Source: an uncultured Propionimicrobium sp. (GTDB lineage: Bacteria > Actinomycetota > Actinomycetes > Propionibacteriales > Propionibacteriaceae). Taken from it: a DNA stretch of 53,696 bases. This document shows, in pieces, positions 51,583 through 53,696 of the stretch. The stretch is taken from contig CAMIGX010000011.1 of NCBI GenBank assembly GCA_946221385.1, positions 1-53,696 of the forward strand, written 5' to 3'. How positions within the stretch are numbered: position 1 is the first letter of the stretch; each line of letters opens with the position of its first letter. The position numbers and the translations under genes are program-made. The notes under the pieces were generated by a model. The model searched no databases. It had not been told where the DNA came from and worked only from the letters and a program-made list of their open reading frames with translations.

Positions 51583-53315
51583 ATTATTGGCACAAAGGCA
51601 TGACTTGGCCTACTGACACTTTGCGCGCCACCGCGTATGACTTGTTTTCCCGTTCCGGCGCACTCACCACGAACGCGAAGCGAACATTGGCCTGCAGAAT
51701 GCCGTCCTGGGTCGGCACGGCAGCTGATATCGCAAAGGTTGACCGTGAATTGTGGGCGGCCAGGCAAAGCTTTATCTCCGAGAAAATGCTCGCGAAAGCT
51801 CGGTTGGACTTGCACGGTGCTGACGAACTGGAATCCTTGCAATCCCAAATGCGGTCATTGAAACAACGCCTAGAGGCTCGCGGCTTCATAGTGTCGGCCA
51901 CCGGCTCGTTGAAATCACCCCCGGATGCCAAAGCTTACGAGTACGAGTCCGCGTCAAGATCGATCAGTGCGCTTTCCATCCGAGTCGAGCGACTCGACAA
52001 ATCGATAGCCAGTGCTATCACCACGCTGACGAGTAAGACCAAGCTGTCGCGCCAAAGCATCTCCGACCTTGACGACATGAACGCGATCCGGTTGAACGCG
52101 CTCGAGGACGTCACCTGGAAACCCAGTTTGCGGCGCGGTTACGCAGCCTTGAACCCCACCCAGCGACAAGCCTTACTCACATCGCTTCGACGTGGCGAAC
52201 TACCACGAGGCATTTACCACCAACTGATCAACGGTGTCGCGCCTTCGCTGACCGAACGCCTCGCCTTCACGGCCTACACCGCAGCAAACTCCCCCTTTTG
52301 GGATTTTGTCTTGAAAAACTGGGGGACGGGCAATACTCGACGCTATACCGGCCCCCTGATGTACGCCCTATGGGAAAACTTCATGGCAGACGGCAAACCC
52401 CTCACCCCAAAACTGCTAGAAGATCAAGACGTCACAACCAAGCCGGCCTTTGAGGACATTCCTGGGCTCATTGCCGAGTTCGAGACCGTGGCAGACGAAA
52501 TGAGAGGCAAGCCTCACGCCCAGATCCAAGTGAGCGTCACAGTCGATGCAGCCGGGGAACCGCACTTCACTGTGATCATCCCTGGCACCGCCGTCGGGTT
52601 GTTGAGTTATGACGGCTGGAACCAGCACCCTAAAGGACTGGACTGGCCGGCCAACATAAAAGGCAAAGGTTTTAGTGACTCGGCTGTCACCCAATCAATA
52701 GCAGCAGGGATCGAGGAAGCCATCAGAAAATACGAAATAGACACAGGAAAACCCCTACAGAATCCTCCCAAACTGCTACTGGCAGGTCACTCCCAAGGCG
52801 GCATCGTCGCGACCAACCTTGTCGCGGACCCCACATTTTCCGCAAAATTCCGGGTCGAACATGTCCTCACCATTGGCTCACCGGTGGAAGACATCGAAGT
52901 CCCCAGCCACACCAAGGTGACGAACCTGGCCAACCAAAACGATCCCGTTCCACGGCTAGACGGCGACCTAAAAGAATTTACGCGGCCAATATGGCGCGTT
53001 ATCGACGCCGCATCCCCATTGCCAGGCCCAGGCCCCATTATCGACGCGGTACGACCCTCCTGGACACCTCCAGATAATTATGAAGAAATCCGATTCCTAA
53101 ATAAAGATCACCCAAACACGAACGTCACCATCGTGGAAAAAGTAAATCCGTTCGACGATCATGATCACCGCATGTACCGAAAGCGAGCCAAATCGGCGTT
53201 GGACGTCTCTCTTAATGGGAGTCTAACCAGCCTTAACGAATCGCTGTCTCCGTATCTGAACAGCGAAGATGAGCGCGGCCGCTTCGTTTACACAGCTGAG
53301 GTGGGACGCAGATGA
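51579..53315 (+). CDS. Alpha/beta-hydrolase (lipase-like) with WxG-containing helical N-domain, candidate type VII effector
   Basis: A 578-residue protein with no signal peptide. Residues 1 to about 190 are helical and carry W44-V45-G46, a WxG motif at nearly the position of the Trp in the small partner. The C-terminal region is a serine hydrolase: strand HFTVIIPGTAVG, the nucleophile elbow LLLAGHSQGG with Ser405, then LTIGSPVEDIEVP, Asp455 in NQNDPVPRLDGD, and His528 or His530 in FDDHDHRMY. This resembles PE-PPE-type and lipase-type alpha/beta-hydrolases; the substrate is unknown. The second half uses more A- and C-ending codons than its neighbours. The stop overlaps the start of a lipoprotein gene. 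An effector role is inference. Confidence 0.75.
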   Translation: MNYWHKGMTWPTDTLRATAYDLFSRSGALTTNAKRTLACRMPSWVGTAADIAKVDRELWAARQSFISEKMLAKARLDLHGADELESLQSQMRSLKQRLEARGFIVSATGSLKSPPDAKAYEYESASRSISALSIRVERLDKSIASAITTLTSKTKLSRQSISDLDDMNAIRLNALEDVTWKPSLRRGYAALNPTQRQALLTSLRRGELPRGIYHQLINGVAPSLTERLAFTAYTAANSPFWDFVLKNWGTGNTRRYTGPLMYALWENFMADGKPLTPKLLEDQDVTTKPAFEDIPGLIAEFETVADEMRGKPHAQIQVSVTVDAAGEPHFTVIIPGTAVGLLSYDGWNQHPKGLDWPANIKGKGFSDSAVTQSIAAGIEEAIRKYEIDTGKPLQNPPKLLLAGHSQGGIVATNLVADPTFSAKFRVEHVLTIGSPVEDIEVPSHTKVTNLANQNDPVPRLDGDLKEFTRPIWRVIDAASPLPGPGPIIDAVRPSWTPPDNYEEIRFLNKDHPNTNVTIVEKVNPFDDHDHRMYRKRAKSALDVSLNGSLTSLNESLSPYLNSEDERGRFVYTAEVGRR

Positions 53316-53696
53316 TGCAAAATTTTCCCAGAAGAATCTTAATTGCTATCGCCCTGCTTTTGTCTGTGCAACTTGTGGTTGGGTGTGGCCAGATATACCG
53401 CGCACGCTGGCCCGAGAATAACAGACCCGATATCACCCAGGTCAATGACGATATAGAGGCAGACTTGAAAACGATCGAAGGCGTGACGAGGGTTGAAGTA
53501 GGACTTTCAGAAGACGGCCTAAACTTCAACGGAGTATCAGTTCGCGTCTGGTATGACTCGACTGATCCTATGGTCCTAAAGCAGTTCGCCAATGACATTG
53601 AGAAAAGAGTCGCCCCAACCGTAGTTGCTTTAAGAGATGACGGCACCCTGACAGTCGCAGTCATGAGCGATAACTACGAAGCGATGCCTTACGACG
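53312..53696 (+). CDS. Small lipoprotein of unknown function (cut by window edge), possible immunity protein
   Basis: An open frame from ATG 53312 to the window end, at least 128 residues. It begins MMQNFPRRILIAIALLLSVQ and ends the signal peptide in the lipobox LVVGC near residue 25. The mature part has a beta-alpha-beta pattern (VNDDIEADLKTIEGVTRVEV, FNGVSVRVWYDSTDPMVLKQ, TLTVAVMSDNY), like a small ferredoxin-like fold; I know no family for it. The ATG overlaps the hydrolase stop (ATGATG at 53312-53317 around TGA 53313-53315). A membrane-anchored partner on the outer face would suit protection against a secreted lipase. Base composition is lower in GC than the housekeeping genes. Confidence 0.6.
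   Translation, partial: MMQNFPRRILIAIALLLSVQLVVGCGQIYRARWPENNRPDITQVNDDIEADLKTIEGVTRVEVGLSEDGLNFNGVSVRVWYDSTDPMVLKQFANDIEKRVAPTVVALRDDGTLTVAVMSDNYEAMPYD

Noticed and set aside
53233..53664. 143-codon leftward frame at the window end
   Set aside because: It is antisense to the lipoprotein frame, which has a signal peptide with lipobox and a start coupled to the previous gene.

Overview
The window comes from a high-GC Gram-positive actinobacterium (by eye roughly 60 % GC). Gene content and order match actinobacterial chromosomes. One block (infB-ylxR-nusA-rimP, proS, ispG, dxr, rlmN-cdsA-frr-pyrH, tsf-rpsB, an M23 peptidase, xerC) corresponds to the M. tuberculosis Rv2839c-Rv2895c neighbourhood. 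A second block (sufRBDCSUT, an ABC-F protein, fabG-fabI) corresponds to Rv1460-Rv1484. A member of the Propionibacteriales is my best guess, but no 16S or marker search was possible.

Layout. 1-4.4 kb: translation/transcription genes read leftwards, with one membrane-anchored gene of unknown function inserted on the opposite strand between ylxR and infB. 4.4-9.6 kb: an iron-siderophore uptake island with a ferritin-like lipoprotein, a siderophore-interacting reductase, two FecCD permeases, an ATPase and a convergent binding lipoprotein; DtxR/IdeR-like boxes sit at both ends. 9.6-19.4 kb: proS, an AIM24-family gene, a GNAT gene and ispG, then a 1097-residue secreted nuclease where the site-2 protease gene usually lies, then dxr. 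19.4-31.2 kb: a LOG-like gene, a sialidase-like gene, rlmN-cdsA-frr-pyrH, tsf-rpsB, and M23 peptidase, xerC and def genes. 31.4-39.8 kb: malic enzyme, TrmH methyltransferase, an SBF-like transporter, an orphan ABC ATPase, fabG-fabI, a histidine phosphatase and an ABC-F protein. 40-46.9 kb: a complete SUF iron-sulfur operon with its repressor SufR and a Rieske-type protein between sufD and sufC. 47-51.1 kb: a malEFG-type sugar importer without an ATPase, with a strong hairpin between malE and malF.

51.2-53.7 kb (window end) holds the most unusual part: three overlapping genes encoding a small WXG100/EspC-like protein, a protein with an N-terminal WxG motif and a C-terminal serine alpha/beta-hydrolase with GHSQGG, and a lipoprotein cut by the window edge. 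The arrangement suggests a type VII-secreted lipase-like effector with a small helical partner and a possible lipoprotein immunity protein. Its second half uses different synonymous codons from the rest of the window.

Other structures worth attention are a cluster of DnaA-box-like sites and a structured leader between rpsB and the M23 gene, a 15-bp perfect inverted repeat in a hairpin-rich gap downstream of the SUF operon, and a codon-usage switch at the LGFP module of the nuclease. I saw no tRNA, rRNA, CRISPR array, transposase or prophage.
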